Counted from the stretch's first letter, positions 35,147 through 45,240 are shown. The stretch: DNA of 64,000 nt from Clostridiales bacterium (GCA_017617995.1 JAFZVE010000073.1:1-64000); one strand, 5' to 3'. The notes: generated by a model not told the origin, from the sequence alone. Numbers and translations are program-made.

Positions 35147-35195
35147 CAGTTAACGATCTTTATTTCAGGCAGTTTCAGAAAGTCCCTGAAGGCCA

Positions 35196-37613
35196 TTACG
35201 CACGAAGCGCAATTCCGTACTTCTCCTTAAGATTTCCGAGGATCGCCGAAACGAATCCGTCGATGACCTCCGGTTTGAACTCTTCATCCTTCGGTGTGAA
35301 AACAACTGAGAACGCGAGGCTCTTCTTGTTCTCACCAAGCTGCGCGCCCTCGTAGATATCGAAGAGGTCGATCTTCGTGATGTACTCACAGGAAGCGGCG
35401 ATCTCCTTTTCGACCTGTGCACAGGTGATGCTCTTGTCCATGACGAAGCAGAAATCACGCTTCTCTTCGAGGAACTTCGGCAGCGGGATAAACTTTCTCT
35501 CCTTGCCGTAGTACTGCGAAAGAACACGCAGATCGATCTCCGCCACATACGCCGAAACACGCATGTCGAGGTCATCGCAGATCTCGTAGAGGACCTGACC
35601 AAGGTAACCGACGGTCTCACCGTTACAGACTACCTTCGCAGTTCTTCCCGGATGCAGGAAGGTCTTCTCATCTTTCTCGTAATCGAACTTCACATCAAGT
35701 GCATCTGCGATCACGGAAACGAGTCCCTTCAGCGAATAGAAATCTTCGTCCTCGCCAAAAGCACCGATGCAGATCGTCTCGCGCTCATCCGGGTACTCGG
35801 TAAGAGGTAGCGCCTTAGGCAGGAACTTGTTGCCCATCTCGTAGATGCGGCCACTGAGAATGCCTCTCTTCTGGTTTCTCGCCATGGCCGTGATCATCTG
35901 CGGCGCGAGTGTCGTTCTCATCAGAGAAAGATCGATGTTGATCGGATTTAAGATCTTGATCGCGAATCTTTCCGGAGCCTCTTCCGGCAGTCTCAGCAGA
36001 TCGAAATCAGACGGCGAGAAGAATGAGTAGTGTACGCCTTCGCAAGCTCCTGCTGCGCAGAGTGCCTGCTTGATCTTGAGCTCCGATCTCTGCTTGAGGT
36101 TATTCCCTCCGGATGTGACTTGTGCAGTCGGGATGAAGGTCGGCGTGATGTGCTCATAGCCGTACATACGGATGACTTCTTCCGCGACATCCTGATAAGA
36201 CTCCATATCGACACGATAGCCCGGGATCGAGATCGTCAGCTCATCGCCGCAAAGCTCCGGCGCAAAGTTGAGATTACTAAGAATACGAACGATATCTTCA
36301 TCCGGAACCGTGATTCCGAGAACACCGTTGACCTGCTTGACGCTGACTGTCATCTTCTTCGGCTCGACGGAGTTACCTGTGTTGATGTCAAACTTCGTGG
36401 CACTCACCTTACCGCAGTTCAGCTCCTCCATCAGGTGCAGGGCACGCTTCATAGCCATAACGGTCGTGTACTCATCGACACCCTTTGAGAAGCGCATACT
36501 TGAGTCGGAAACCTGACCGAGTGCCTTAGAGCTCTTACGGATGTTATCGTGTGCGAACTTCGCCGCCTCGAACATCACTGCATTGGTCGTATCGAGGATC
36601 TCGGAATTGAGACCACCCATGATGCCCGCCAGTGCGACCGGCTTCTTGCCATCGCAGATCACGAGGTTCTCTGTAGTAAGAGCGAACTCTTTCTCATCGA
36701 GAGTGACGATCTTCTCTCCTTCCTCTGCACGACGGACATGGATCTCCGCTCCTTCGAGATACGAGAAATCAAAAGCATGCATCGGCTGACCGAGTTCCTT
36801 CAGGACATAGTTCGTGATATCAACGACATTGCTGATAGCGGAGCAGCCTACGAGCGCGAGACGGCGCTTCATCCAGGCCGGAGACGCCTCGATCTTAACG
36901 TCGGAAACATAGTGGCCGATATATCTCGGGCACAGATCCGGCGCGGAAACGCGGATATTGAACGGTACCGTTACCTCGGACTCGGTGTAATCGAGTGCCG
37001 GTTCCTTGACGGGCTTTCCGAGCACCGCTGCAACCTCACGGGCGATACCGAAGATGCTCTGACAGTCCGGACGGTTTGCTGTGATAGAAATATCGAAGAT
37101 ATAGTCATCAAGTCCGAGGATCGGCTTGACGTCCGCACCCGGAACACTATCTTCCGGCAGGACCAGAAGGCCGTTGTATCCTGCACCCGGGAACATGTCC
37201 TCAGTCACACCGATCTCGACGCCCGAGCAGAGCATACCATAGGAGTCGTAACCTCTGAGCTTGCCCTGACCGATCGTCATCAGCCCCTCGACGGTAACGT
37301 GGTCTTTCGCAGTCGCATATACCTGCGCGCCGATCAGTGCCAGCGCATACTTCCCACCGGCCGCAACATTATCCGCACCGCAGCAGATCTGAAGTACACC
37401 GTGCTCACCTGCATCTACCTGGCAGAGGTGAAGGTGTGTGCCCTCGATTCCTTCGCAGGTCTTCACTTCACCGACCACAACACCCGAGATGTCATGACCG
37501 ACCTCATATTTCTCCTCGACCTCGAAACCACACGAGAAGAGTTTCTCCTCGAGCTCGTCCGGTGTCACATCAATATCTACATAATCCTTAAGCCAACTAA
37601 GTGGAACTAACAT
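35196..37613 (-). CDS. pheT: Phenylalanyl-tRNA synthetase beta subunit
   Basis: 805 residues, the usual length for bacterial PheT. Domains in order: an N-terminal tRNA-binding OB fold (about 40-150), B3/B4 editing region, B5 domain (MESYQDVAEEVIRMYGYEHI near 480), catalytic-like core, and a C-terminal ferredoxin-fold anticodon-binding domain ending SAILGNLKEKYGI. It forms an alpha2beta2 enzyme with PheS, encoded 17 bases upstream. GGAGG precedes the ATG. Both genes are controlled by the T-box leader before pheS. Confidence 0.97.
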   Translation of the reverse strand: MLVPLSWLKDYVDIDVTPDELEEKLFSCGFEVEEKYEVGHDISGVVVGEVKTCEGIEGTHLHLCQVDAGEHGVLQICCGADNVAAGGKYALALIGAQVYATAKDHVTVEGLMTIGQGKLRGYDSYGMLCSGVEIGVTEDMFPGAGYNGLLVLPEDSVPGADVKPILGLDDYIFDISITANRPDCQSIFGIAREVAAVLGKPVKEPALDYTESEVTVPFNIRVSAPDLCPRYIGHYVSDVKIEASPAWMKRRLALVGCSAISNVVDITNYVLKELGQPMHAFDFSYLEGAEIHVRRAEEGEKIVTLDEKEFALTTENLVICDGKKPVALAGIMGGLNSEILDTTNAVMFEAAKFAHDNIRKSSKALGQVSDSSMRFSKGVDEYTTVMAMKRALHLMEELNCGKVSATKFDINTGNSVEPKKMTVSVKQVNGVLGITVPDEDIVRILSNLNFAPELCGDELTISIPGYRVDMESYQDVAEEVIRMYGYEHITPTFIPTAQVTSGGNNLKQRSELKIKQALCAAGACEGVHYSFFSPSDFDLLRLPEEAPERFAIKILNPINIDLSLMRTTLAPQMITAMARNQKRGILSGRIYEMGNKFLPKALPLTEYPDERETICIGAFGEDEDFYSLKGLVSVIADALDVKFDYEKDEKTFLHPGRTAKVVCNGETVGYLGQVLYEICDDLDMRVSAYVAEIDLRVLSQYYGKERKFIPLPKFLEEKRDFCFVMDKSITCAQVEKEIAASCEYITKIDLFDIYEGAQLGENKKSLAFSVVFTPKDEEFKPEVIDGFVSAILGNLKEKYGIALRA

Positions 37614-37630
37614 ATTTCTTTCCTCCTATC

Positions 37631-38674
37631 TCAATCGTCGATCTGATCGAGGACACGAAGGTCCGATTCGAAAAGCATCTTGATGTTGTTGATGCCGTAC
37701 TTGAGCATCGCGATACGGTCAATACCGATACCGAAGGCCAGACCCGAGTAGACATTACTGTCGATACCGCAGCCCTCGAGCACCTTCTTATTGACGACAC
37801 CTGCGCCAAGGACCTCGATCCAGCCGGTGCCCTTACAGAGTTTGCAGCCCTTGCCGCCACACTGGAAGCAGCTTACATCAACCTCAACAGAAGGCTCGGT
37901 GAACGGGAAGTACGAAGGACGAAGACGTGTTCTCGTCTCCTCGCCGAAGATCTTCTTTACGAATACGTCGAGCATACCCTGCAGATCGCAGAGCGTGATG
38001 CCCTTATCGACAACGAGTCCTTCCATCTGGGAGAACATCGGCGAATGCGTCGCATCATCGTCGGAGCGGAATACCTTACCGGGAGAGATGATCTTGATCG
38101 GCGGCTTCTGATTCTCCATGACATGGATCTGACCGGCGGATGTCTGTGTGCGCAGCAGGAACTCCGGACTTAAGTAGAACGTATCTTGCATATCGCGGGC
38201 CGGATGGTCCTGCGGGATATTGAGTGCCGTGAAGTTATAGTAATCGGTCTCGATCTCGTTACCCTCATAGATCGAGAAGCCCATCGAACCGAATATCTCG
38301 ACGATCTGGTTTCTTACCTGAGTATTCGGATGGAGCTTACCTCTCTTCTGTTTCTTCTCCGGGAGCGTCACATCGATCGCTTCTGCTTCATAGCGGGCCT
38401 TCTGCTCCTTCGCCTTAAACTCGGCATCGAGCGCGTCAAACTTCTCCTGCGCCCAGTTCTTGATCTCATTGACCATCTTGCCGTAGTCGGCCTTCTGCTC
38501 CTTCGGGATCTTGCCCATCTCCTTCATGAGGGATCCGATCTTACCTTCTTTGGCATCCATGACGCTCTTTCTGTACTCATAGACGCCCTTTGAGCTCGTA
38601 ATCGTGCCAAGGTCGCTCTCGATCTCACTTCGGATACCGGCCAGTTTCTCACTCAATTCACTCAGTTCAGCCAT
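37631..38674 (-). CDS. pheS: Phenylalanyl-tRNA synthetase alpha subunit
   Basis: 347 residues. An N-terminal coiled-coil arm (about 1-90) that contacts tRNA precedes the class II catalytic core. Visible motifs are [48 protein letters not shown], and motif 3 [17 protein letters not shown]. Four cysteines in [14 protein letters not shown] suggest a metal site common in Firmicute PheS. GGAGG precedes the ATG. It is the first gene of the pheST unit, behind a T-box. Confidence 0.98.
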   Translation of the reverse strand: MAELSELSEKLAGIRSEIESDLGTITSSKGVYEYRKSVMDAKEGKIGSLMKEMGKIPKEQKADYGKMVNEIKNWAQEKFDALDAEFKAKEQKARYEAEAIDVTLPEKKQKRGKLHPNTQVRNQIVEIFGSMGFSIYEGNEIETDYYNFTALNIPQDHPARDMQDTFYLSPEFLLRTQTSAGQIHVMENQKPPIKIISPGKVFRSDDDATHSPMFSQMEGLVVDKGITLCDLQGMLDVFVKKIFGEETRTRLRPSYFPFTEPSVEVDVSCFQCGGKGCKLCKGTGWIEVLGAGVVNKKVLEGCGIDSNVYSGLAFGIGIDRIAMLKYGINNIKMLFESDLRVLDQIDD

Positions 38675-38754
38675 GTTTTCCTCCTATGTTTTTGCTTTCG
38701 CAGTTCTAGCAGTCCATCCACCGCGCGCGTGCACGGCTTCTCGCCACAGGAATA

Positions 38755-39066
38755 CAAAAATCCCATGGCAACGTTTCCATTGCCATGGGACGAATTCGCG
38801 TTTATCTCGCACCTTCGCGGTACCACCCATGTTCAGATCCCTTCGGCAAAAGCACTGTCGCCGCTTCTTACCTTCTTGATCCGCACTCTCATCGCGCCTC
38901 TAATGCTGCGCCTGCATCTGCTTAATCACGGTCTTTCCGTCTTCGCCAGAAGCTCCGGTGTTGAAATTCATCTTCCGTTTTCTGTTATCGTGCTCTCAGC
39001 CGGTGACACGACTCTCTTCTCACAGGGTTTCAGAAGACTACTTACGCACCTTCATTGCATGGAAGA
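38755..39066 (-). ncRNA. T-box riboswitch leader of pheST (Phe-specific)
   Basis: On the minus strand the diagnostic T-box sequence GGGTGGTACCGCG occupies 38828-38816. A terminator hairpin follows, TCCCATGGCAA / TTGCCATGGGA (38790-38761), then TTTTTG. The upstream part folds as a stem I candidate with an AGTA motif. TTC followed by A (38965-38963) is a fitting Phe specifier codon. Uncharged tRNA-Phe would stabilise the antiterminator and turn on pheST. The 3' limit and specifier assignment are approximate. Confidence 0.9.
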
Positions 39067-39095
39067 ATTGTACCCTTGCCCTATCGAAAAGTCAA
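39067..39095 (-). promoter_or_regulatory. Sigma-A promoter of the pheST T-box transcript
   Basis: TTGACT (39095-39090), a 17-base spacer and TACAAT (39072-39067) on the minus strand. The -35 overlaps the stop codon of the upstream gene at 39092-39094. Confidence 0.85.
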
Positions 39096-41536
39096 GGATT
39101 TCGTTCATCTGCGACTTCTTCTGTAGGCAGAAGACTCGTCCTATCCCGCTCGAAACGACCTAAGTCATGTGTACAAGAACCTTCTGTTCTAACCCTTCTT
39201 CGGAACACCAGCGCATAAACGACGATACCTGCAATACTGATCATGCTGAGAATAAGACCGAGCAGCCACAGTACCGGTACTCGGAAACGAACATCTATCG
39301 TCCCTTTTGTGCCCTGTGCAAACGGTATTTGTATACGGTTATTGCTTCCGCTTTGATGCGATACCTCGGATCCTTTACCACTTTCCGGGTCTATCGATCT
39401 GACCTGATAATACCTGTAGTTGAATAACGGAAGTTCGATATATCCATCGGTTTCTGCCGAATACTCAAAACGCACATGATCCCCATCCTTCTCATAGCCG
39501 GATATGGAAACATCTCCATTCACCCACACCTTTCTCTCCGTATCAAAAGGATCTGTTCCTGAAAGAAGATATTCATTACTGTGACAATGATAGGAGATGA
39601 TATCGGATGGCGCATCAAAATTCACTTTCACAAAAGTCTGATACTGCAGGACAGCAAAAAGTGTTCCGATCAAGGCAAACAAAACGATAACTATACGGTT
39701 TATGCTTTCGGCACGCACGGATTTTGCCCTATCTTCACGAAGCATCTCACAAAGAGCCATCACGGCAAAAAGACCGGAAATCGTCAAGAAGCGCCATGGA
39801 TACTGTATGCTTGTTACCAGAGCTTTTAATCCGGGCACTTGCGCAATCTGGTCCCAGGGAAAATAAGCGGAACTAAAAACAACACCAAGAAGTGCGAATC
39901 CGGAATAGCAGAGGATCGGGCCTTTTCCTCCACGACTCCTCTCACCATCTCGTTTCTCTCGTTCATGGGATGCCCGATTCCATAAGTAGAACAACACGGC
40001 AAAAAGAATGATGACGATCGGAATAGCGCCGAAGTGATATACATCCTGCACATCCGCCGTCCCATCCGGAAACAGAATCGACAGAAGTTTTATACCATGT
40101 TGATTGAGGGAAAGATCCGAACTGTTATCCGTAACAAGCAGTTTATCTTGCAGGATCACATCAAGAAACGGAACCAGAAAATGAAGATTCACCAGAATGA
40201 CTGCCGCCGCCGAGCAGATCAGTGCCACAATTCGTTTCGCGACAAAAGTTTTCCTTGCTTCCACCAGGAAGAAAAGAGTCATGACCAGGCCAACCACTTC
40301 AAGGGAGATAATATGGGTATTGATCACTCCGGAAAAACCGATCACAAACATCAGCATTGATTTGAAGTATTCATCTTTATATAGCAGATAGACTGCGTAT
40401 GCCAGGAACGGCAGAAATGCCATCGCACAGTATTCCCCGACCGCCGCACGTTTGTATACATTGATGATGCGGTAGAAAAGGAAGATGTATACGATACTGC
40501 CTGTTAATCCGGCTCTTCGGCCAAAGATACGACTGAAACAGAAGTACGCGGAAAAGGTGGTCAGGAAGTTGATCACAAGCACAAATCCCTGATAACAGAC
40601 ACCCATTCTCACACCGGCAATATTCGCCAGCGCAGGCAAATAAAGAAGGAGATCTCCATAACATGCGCCAACCAAATATCCGTAGTCGTTATACCAGATT
40701 CTCTGAAGCTTGACCCATGGGATTCCCCGGAGAATCCCGTCCCGGATACCGAATACCCTGAGTATATGAAAGGAGATGTCATCCCCGCAACGGAGGTAAT
40801 CAGACGGAATCAGAACCGGAAGTGAAACCAGAAGCGCCGATGCACAAAGAACGATATATGCTCGTCTGTTTTCCCGGAAGTATAGGAAAAAGTAAAGAAA
40901 GATATCCAGGACACATGTCAAAAGAAGCCAGATCACTCCTGTTGAGAGTAGCCTTGCAGAAAAAGGCGCCTCAAGAACGACCTCGCGCAGTTCAATATGG
41001 TCGATCCGAAAACCATCCTTCTCCTGACAAAGGAACCCTATCTGCAGATCATCCGTTCCATCCGGAAGTGTAATTCCGACTTCTGTATTGTTGTTGCGGG
41101 GATCCGGATTGACCTGTTTATCCGTATCGAGGACGCCGGAATCGGAGAGAGTCCGGGAAAAGAGAAAGACTTTATTCTCTTTTCCGTGGCACAAGTATTC
41201 TACCGAAAGAAGATAACTCCCACTTTCCAGCGATATCGGATCTGATAGTACAACGTCAGCATCGTTTTTGAGGACGAATACTCCTGCATTCTGCGTGTCC
41301 GGGTTCTCATCGGAAAGACTCGAAGAACCGGCTCCGGTCACGAACTGAAAATCGTCTTTCCCAAACACACGCATATATTCCCGGGACTCACCAGAACGAT
41401 TGTGGTCAATAATCACAGTGGCGAAAAGGATCAAGAGCACAGCTAATTCAATAAAAAGAATCAGGCAAAAAGCTTTCTTTGCTCTTTGTTTGGGATCCAT
41501 ACTTTGATGCGTTGTCCGTATATCCCTTTCGATCAT
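39092..41536 (-). CDS. Large multi-spanning membrane protein, GT-C glycosyltransferase-like
   Basis: About 814 residues. An N-terminal helix is followed by an extracytoplasmic beta-rich domain (about 45-185), then a dozen or so transmembrane helices (about 190-660). One loop, SDYLRCGDDISFHILRVFGI, recalls the acidic first-loop motif of GT-C enzymes. A second extracytoplasmic beta domain and last helix precede a charged tail. It may transfer lipid-linked sugars to envelope polymers; this rests on topology, not clear homology. ATG at 41536 with GGAG six bases upstream is preferred over 41551. The pheST promoter overlaps its stop. Confidence 0.8.
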   Translation of the reverse strand: MIERDIRTTHQSMDPKQRAKKAFCLILFIELAVLLILFATVIIDHNRSGESREYMRVFGKDDFQFVTGAGSSSLSDENPDTQNAGVFVLKNDADVVLSDPISLESGSYLLSVEYLCHGKENKVFLFSRTLSDSGVLDTDKQVNPDPRNNNTEVGITLPDGTDDLQIGFLCQEKDGFRIDHIELREVVLEAPFSARLLSTGVIWLLLTCVLDIFLYFFLYFRENRRAYIVLCASALLVSLPVLIPSDYLRCGDDISFHILRVFGIRDGILRGIPWVKLQRIWYNDYGYLVGACYGDLLLYLPALANIAGVRMGVCYQGFVLVINFLTTFSAYFCFSRIFGRRAGLTGSIVYIFLFYRIINVYKRAAVGEYCAMAFLPFLAYAVYLLYKDEYFKSMLMFVIGFSGVINTHIISLEVVGLVMTLFFLVEARKTFVAKRIVALICSAAAVILVNLHFLVPFLDVILQDKLLVTDNSSDLSLNQHGIKLLSILFPDGTADVQDVYHFGAIPIVIILFAVLFYLWNRASHEREKRDGERSRGGKGPILCYSGFALLGVVFSSAYFPWDQIAQVPGLKALVTSIQYPWRFLTISGLFAVMALCEMLREDRAKSVRAESINRIVIVLFALIGTLFAVLQYQTFVKVNFDAPSDIISYHCHSNEYLLSGTDPFDTERKVWVNGDVSISGYEKDGDHVRFEYSAETDGYIELPLFNYRYYQVRSIDPESGKGSEVSHQSGSNNRIQIPFAQGTKGTIDVRFRVPVLWLLGLILSMISIAGIVVYALVFRRRVRTEGSCTHDLGRFERDRTSLLPTEEVADERNP

Positions 41537-41611
41537 ATCACACTCCATCATTCCCCATCCCGGGGAAACTTCTCTTCATACACTCGATATTATACCCGGA
41601 ACCGATCGCTC

Positions 41612-42664
41612 TCACTCGATCACGGAGACGATATTTCCGTTGCTGTCTCGGATCTCGGTCTTATGGACCCGGATCACGATCGGCATGGTCTTCATGACAT
41701 ACTGCCCCACATGCGGCGGCACCTTTGCAAGTTCTTCCTGTGTACGGGAAGGCAGATAAAGGATCGCGAAGTCTTCCTGCTTCCCGAGTCCCGGCTTTTC
41801 TCTTGCTTCAAAAGCGATCTGGATATCGGGACACTGCAGAAGGAGTTTTCTTTCTTTCGAGAGGCGGGCCTTCAGCATGCGCATGATCTTCGTTACATAC
41901 CCGGCGCCCATGGAGATCACCGCGACCGGGATCCCGTTATGGTCAAGGACATCGAAAGTTACATCATCCACGTAAAGGAATCCGGTAGAAGAACCGTCCT
42001 GTTCGATCCCTGCGTCGAGTGTGGCCTTGAATGCAGGCTTATTGAGGAAGCTGTCACGCTCGAGTACGGCGATCCCCAGAGGATCGATCGTGCGGTACAG
42101 CTGAAGGAAGCTCTTCCCGTTCCAGAGCATCATGGCATCGAGTTCGTCCATCGTCAGCGCGATGATCTCGATAAAGTCGACGTGTCCGTTCGGCGTGTCC
42201 ATGCTGCCCAGCTGCGGATCCGTATCAAATCCGAGTGCGACAAGTTTTGTATCCTGCTCGAGTGCGATCGGACCGTTGCAATCCATATGCTCCCCGGCTG
42301 CGAACACGTTTCCGCTTTTAAACACATAGCGTGCCAGATTCTGAAGAAGGTTGATCGGCCATATCGGCGGCTTCTCATCCCCTTCTCTCTTCAGACGGAA
42401 CGTCAGTTCGAAGCCCCATCCGCTCAGTTCTTTGTTCTCGCTTTCCTTCTCATAAAGCTCGGAGAAACCGCACGTGACATAGTGCCAATGCGGGATCTGT
42501 TCGTCACTACTAAAGACCACGACACGATCGAGCGGATCCTTGCCGCCAAGACGGTACGGGACCACCGTCCCGAAGGTCTCGCAGTTCATCTGCGGGTAGA
42601 CTTTCTGGCACTGGTCCAGGATCGCCTGAAAACCCAAATCATTCACCATCTTATTGTCACTCAT
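41612..42664 (-). CDS. Suppressor-of-fused (SUFU) domain protein
   Basis: 350 residues, cytoplasmic. Residues about 45-200 carry the bacterial SUFU-domain pattern: VVVFSSDEQIPHWHYVTCGFS, SGWGFELTFRL, then WPINLLQNLARYVF and GEHMDCNGPI. In bacteria such proteins (for example YqcF-like) often act as immunity proteins to polymorphic toxins, but no toxin gene is adjacent. The C-terminal part (about 235-350) is unrecognised and may be a second domain. GGAGG fixes the ATG. It lies 18 bases downstream of the serine hydrolase gene, so the two are probably co-transcribed. Confidence 0.85.
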   Translation of the reverse strand: MSDNKMVNDLGFQAILDQCQKVYPQMNCETFGTVVPYRLGGKDPLDRVVVFSSDEQIPHWHYVTCGFSELYEKESENKELSGWGFELTFRLKREGDEKPPIWPINLLQNLARYVFKSGNVFAAGEHMDCNGPIALEQDTKLVALGFDTDPQLGSMDTPNGHVDFIEIIALTMDELDAMMLWNGKSFLQLYRTIDPLGIAVLERDSFLNKPAFKATLDAGIEQDGSSTGFLYVDDVTFDVLDHNGIPVAVISMGAGYVTKIMRMLKARLSKERKLLLQCPDIQIAFEAREKPGLGKQEDFAILYLPSRTQEELAKVPPHVGQYVMKTMPIVIRVHKTEIRDSNGNIVSVIE

Positions 42665-42682
42665 CTCGCACCTCCTGTTTTT

Positions 42683-43573
42683 TCAGATACCGAGGATATG
42701 CTTCTCCATACTTTCGAGAAGTTCGTGCGAATCGTCCCTTATATCACTCAGATACGAGACCAGGATTCCCTCTTTCGTAAGGATATAGCACTTCTGCTTC
42801 CACTTTCCGTTGAAACTGAATCCGCTTCTATATTTCCAGATGAAGAACCCGTATCCGCCCTCGCGGTTCATCTGCTGGATCGAGGTCGCCATCTTCACAT
42901 ACTCTTCCGAGAGGATCCGCCTGCACGTCTCATTTCCGGCCGCATCTTTACTTTTGAACACGCCGCCATGATAGAAAAGAAGACCGATCTTACTTAGATC
43001 CGAGACCGTAAGTTTCATGCCCGAGGCACCGTAGAAGTAACCTTCCGGAGAGCGTATATACTCATACTTCTCGATGCCGAGCGGCGCGAAAAGTCTTTCT
43101 TCGAGAAATACACCGACGTCGCGGCCGATCGCGTTCTGTAGTGCCACGCCGACCAGATAGGCGCTGATGTTACTATAGTTGAAACTTGGCGTCTCCGGAG
43201 ACTCGAGTTTGCATGCCAGAGAGAAAGCTAGCCAGTCCTCGCCCTCCGGCCGGAACGGCAGTCCCTCAACAGATAGTGTCATGAGTCTTCGGACCGAGAT
43301 CTTTTCGAAATCCGCCTTGTTCTCTTCCGTCATCTTCTCCACATATTCCTTCGAAATATACTCGAGGATACAGCGGTCAAGATCGATCAGGCCTTCGTCA
43401 TAGGCGATTCCGACAGCGGCCGACAGGACCGACTTCGTGATCGAATAGAGCTCATGGATGTTTTCCGTCGTGTCGCCGAAGCTGTGCGTCAGTACACTGT
43501 TTTCATACACTTCGACGCCGTGCACCTTCCAGCCGTTATCGACGATATCTTTTCTAAAAGCCTCAAAATCCAT
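42683..43573 (-). CDS. Serine hydrolase of the beta-lactamase/penicillin-binding (class C-like) family
   Basis: 296 residues. The catalytic SxxK is Ser44-Ile-Thr-Lys47 (LYSITKSVLSA). A YSN motif follows in TPSFNYSNISA and a possible third motif in FYHGGVF. Length and motifs match the soluble beta-lactamase-like serine hydrolases rather than true resistance enzymes. There is no signal peptide, so it is probably cytoplasmic. GGAG precedes the ATG. The SUFU-domain gene follows at once. The natural substrate, an ester or peptide amide, is not known. Confidence 0.88.
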   Translation of the reverse strand: MDFEAFRKDIVDNGWKVHGVEVYENSVLTHSFGDTTENIHELYSITKSVLSAAVGIAYDEGLIDLDRCILEYISKEYVEKMTEENKADFEKISVRRLMTLSVEGLPFRPEGEDWLAFSLACKLESPETPSFNYSNISAYLVGVALQNAIGRDVGVFLEERLFAPLGIEKYEYIRSPEGYFYGASGMKLTVSDLSKIGLLFYHGGVFKSKDAAGNETCRRILSEEYVKMATSIQQMNREGGYGFFIWKYRSGFSFNGKWKQKCYILTKEGILVSYLSDIRDDSHELLESMEKHILGI

Positions 43574-43613
43574 AAGGTTACTCCATCTTCATGTTATGCA
43601 TCGAGATCCGTTT

Positions 43614-44051
43614 CTACTCTATTTTCATATTAAAGGCAGTCTTGTCACTATCGCTATATCCGGCATTTGCATAAAATCGCAGCGTAGATTCTCTCTTTGA
43701 ACCGGTCATCAGCATGATCTTATAGCAGTTCATCGAGACCGCGATTTCCTTGGCATAATTGAGGCACGAAGTCGCATAGCCTTTCCCACGGTAGTCCGCA
43801 TGTGTCACGACATTTTCGACCAGCGCATAGGGCCGCACATTATGTGTCAGATTCGGAACGATCAGACAAACACAGGAGGAAACGATCTTTCCGTCGATCT
43901 CACAGACCACGATGTGATAGTTCTCATCGGACATGATTTTCTCCCACGTCTCCCGAAGATGGTCATTCTTTTCCGGGATGCTCTCCTCATGAAGATGAAG
44001 ATACAGTTCTAAAAGTCCATCGAGATCTTGTGCATTGGCTTCACGTATCAT
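43614..44051 (-). CDS. GNAT family N-acetyltransferase
   Basis: 145 residues, a single compact GNAT domain. It starts MIREANAQDLDGLLELYLHLHEE, has the acetyl-CoA-binding VVTHADYRGKGYATSCLNYA, and ends with the beta-bulge segment LRFYANAGY. It would transfer acetyl from acetyl-CoA to an unknown amine. GGAG lies eight bases before the ATG. It is 40 bases upstream of the serine hydrolase gene and possibly in the same transcript. Confidence 0.9.
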   Translation of the reverse strand: MIREANAQDLDGLLELYLHLHEESIPEKNDHLRETWEKIMSDENYHIVVCEIDGKIVSSCVCLIVPNLTHNVRPYALVENVVTHADYRGKGYATSCLNYAKEIAVSMNCYKIMLMTGSKRESTLRFYANAGYSDSDKTAFNMKIE

Positions 44052-44129
44052 ATTGTTTCTCCATTGATTCTCTTTCGGTCGTATTTTCCGTCCGGATCTT
44101 TTCCCGGATTTCTCATCATCTTCTCTTTA

Positions 44130-44624
44130 TTATCTGCCCGCGGATCGGATGGAGTCGATAAACCCACCTAACCGCGACTCGTTCTCACTCGCCATTTTCT
44201 TATTGTTCCGATCCGAAAGTCCCACCGTGTGCTTTATAGACGGTAGCTTCTCTTTTAGGATCTTGAGGCATTTGTCGCAGTTGCCAGGTCCGCCCGCGGC
44301 AAAAGCAAAGGCGCCGATGACTTTCTCGGGTGTTTTCAGATCGGAGAGGAACTGATTCATCGCCATGCTCGGCTTCCCGGCCCATACCGGAGTTCCGAGA
44401 ATGATCGCATCGTACTCCGACGTGTCGCAGGTATATGGCTGAAGCTCCGTCCCCTTACTCTTCGTCGCGCCCGCACCTCCGTGCAGGAACTTAAGAAGTC
44501 CCTTCTTCGGGATATCCTTGACCGGAATAAGTGCCATCACGTCCGCACCAAGTGCCGTCGCGACCTTCTCTGCCGCATTTTTCGTGTTTCCTTCGAGTGA
44601 ATAATAAACAACCAGAGTTTTCAT
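44130..44624 (-). CDS. Flavodoxin-like protein
   Basis: 164 residues. The FMN phosphate-binding loop is YYSLEGNTKNAAEKV near the N-terminus, followed by AIILGTPVWAGKPS and FAFAAGGPGNCDKC, typical of the flavodoxin/NAD(P)H-quinone-reductase-like group. The cysteines in the last segment are characteristic of one clostridial subgroup. It probably carries electrons in the cytoplasm; partners are unknown. ATG at 44624 is chosen over 44648 because GGAGG lies eight bases before it and the MKTLVVYYS start fits the family. Confidence 0.9.
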   Translation of the reverse strand: MKTLVVYYSLEGNTKNAAEKVATALGADVMALIPVKDIPKKGLLKFLHGGAGATKSKGTELQPYTCDTSEYDAIILGTPVWAGKPSMAMNQFLSDLKTPEKVIGAFAFAAGGPGNCDKCLKILKEKLPSIKHTVGLSDRNNKKMASENESRLGGFIDSIRSAGR

Positions 44625-44672
44625 AGCACGTCCCTCCTGCTTTTTCATTATAGCAGACCTGTGCCACAGCTC

Positions 44673-45209
44673 CTACTTCGTCTTCTCCTCCTGCGGGAAA
44701 AGCCCTTTGGCCTTACGGAGCGAAAATCCCAGCATCCCGCCGAGCACGCCGCACGAGAGCACCTCTCCGCCCAGGATCGACAGGAAGATAAGCGGAAAAG
44801 CCATATCGTCTACAGCATATGCATACTTCAGGACAAACGGCACGATCAGGGTATTGGCCACGATCGGCGGAATCGTCCCGAAGATCGGATTTCTCTTTCT
44901 CAGAATATACGTACCGACCGCACCCAGAAGGGTCGCGATACTTCCGAAGATCACATCCCAGATGACACCGCCGCCCAGTATATTTCCCAGCAGACACCCG
45001 ACAAAAAGCCCGGGAATGGCCGCCGGCGTGAAGATCGGCAGGATCGTCAGCGCCTCCGCGATACGAACCTGCACCGCGCCGAAAGAGATCGGCGCGAAAA
45101 CAAACGTCAGCGCGACATACATCGCCGCGATGATACCCGCCTGCGCCGTCAATTTCAGCTTATCCTGAGCCTGCTTCCTGCTGTCCTTCAGGCTGTTCAT
45201 GTCACTCAT
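44673..45209 (-). CDS. queT: QueT family transporter (queuosine-precursor type)
   Basis: 178 residues with five or six transmembrane helices. The N-terminal AGIIAAMYVALTFVFAPISF and FGAVQVRIAEALTILP are hallmarks of QueT proteins. These are thought to be substrate-binding (S) components of energy-coupling-factor transporters for queuosine precursors such as preQ1. That specificity is family knowledge, not shown here. No preQ1 riboswitch is visible: only 31 bases separate it from argC upstream. The shared ECF energising module is not in the window. Confidence 0.9.
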   Translation of the reverse strand: MSDMNSLKDSRKQAQDKLKLTAQAGIIAAMYVALTFVFAPISFGAVQVRIAEALTILPIFTPAAIPGLFVGCLLGNILGGGVIWDVIFGSIATLLGAVGTYILRKRNPIFGTIPPIVANTLIVPFVLKYAYAVDDMAFPLIFLSILGGEVLSCGVLGGMLGFSLRKAKGLFPQEEKTK

Positions 45210-45240
45210 AGATTCAGACCCTTTGCTTTCTCTCTCGAAA

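Noticed and set aside
45210-45240. preQ1 riboswitch before queT
   Set aside because: Only 31 bases separate queT from argC, too short and without the expected stem-loop.
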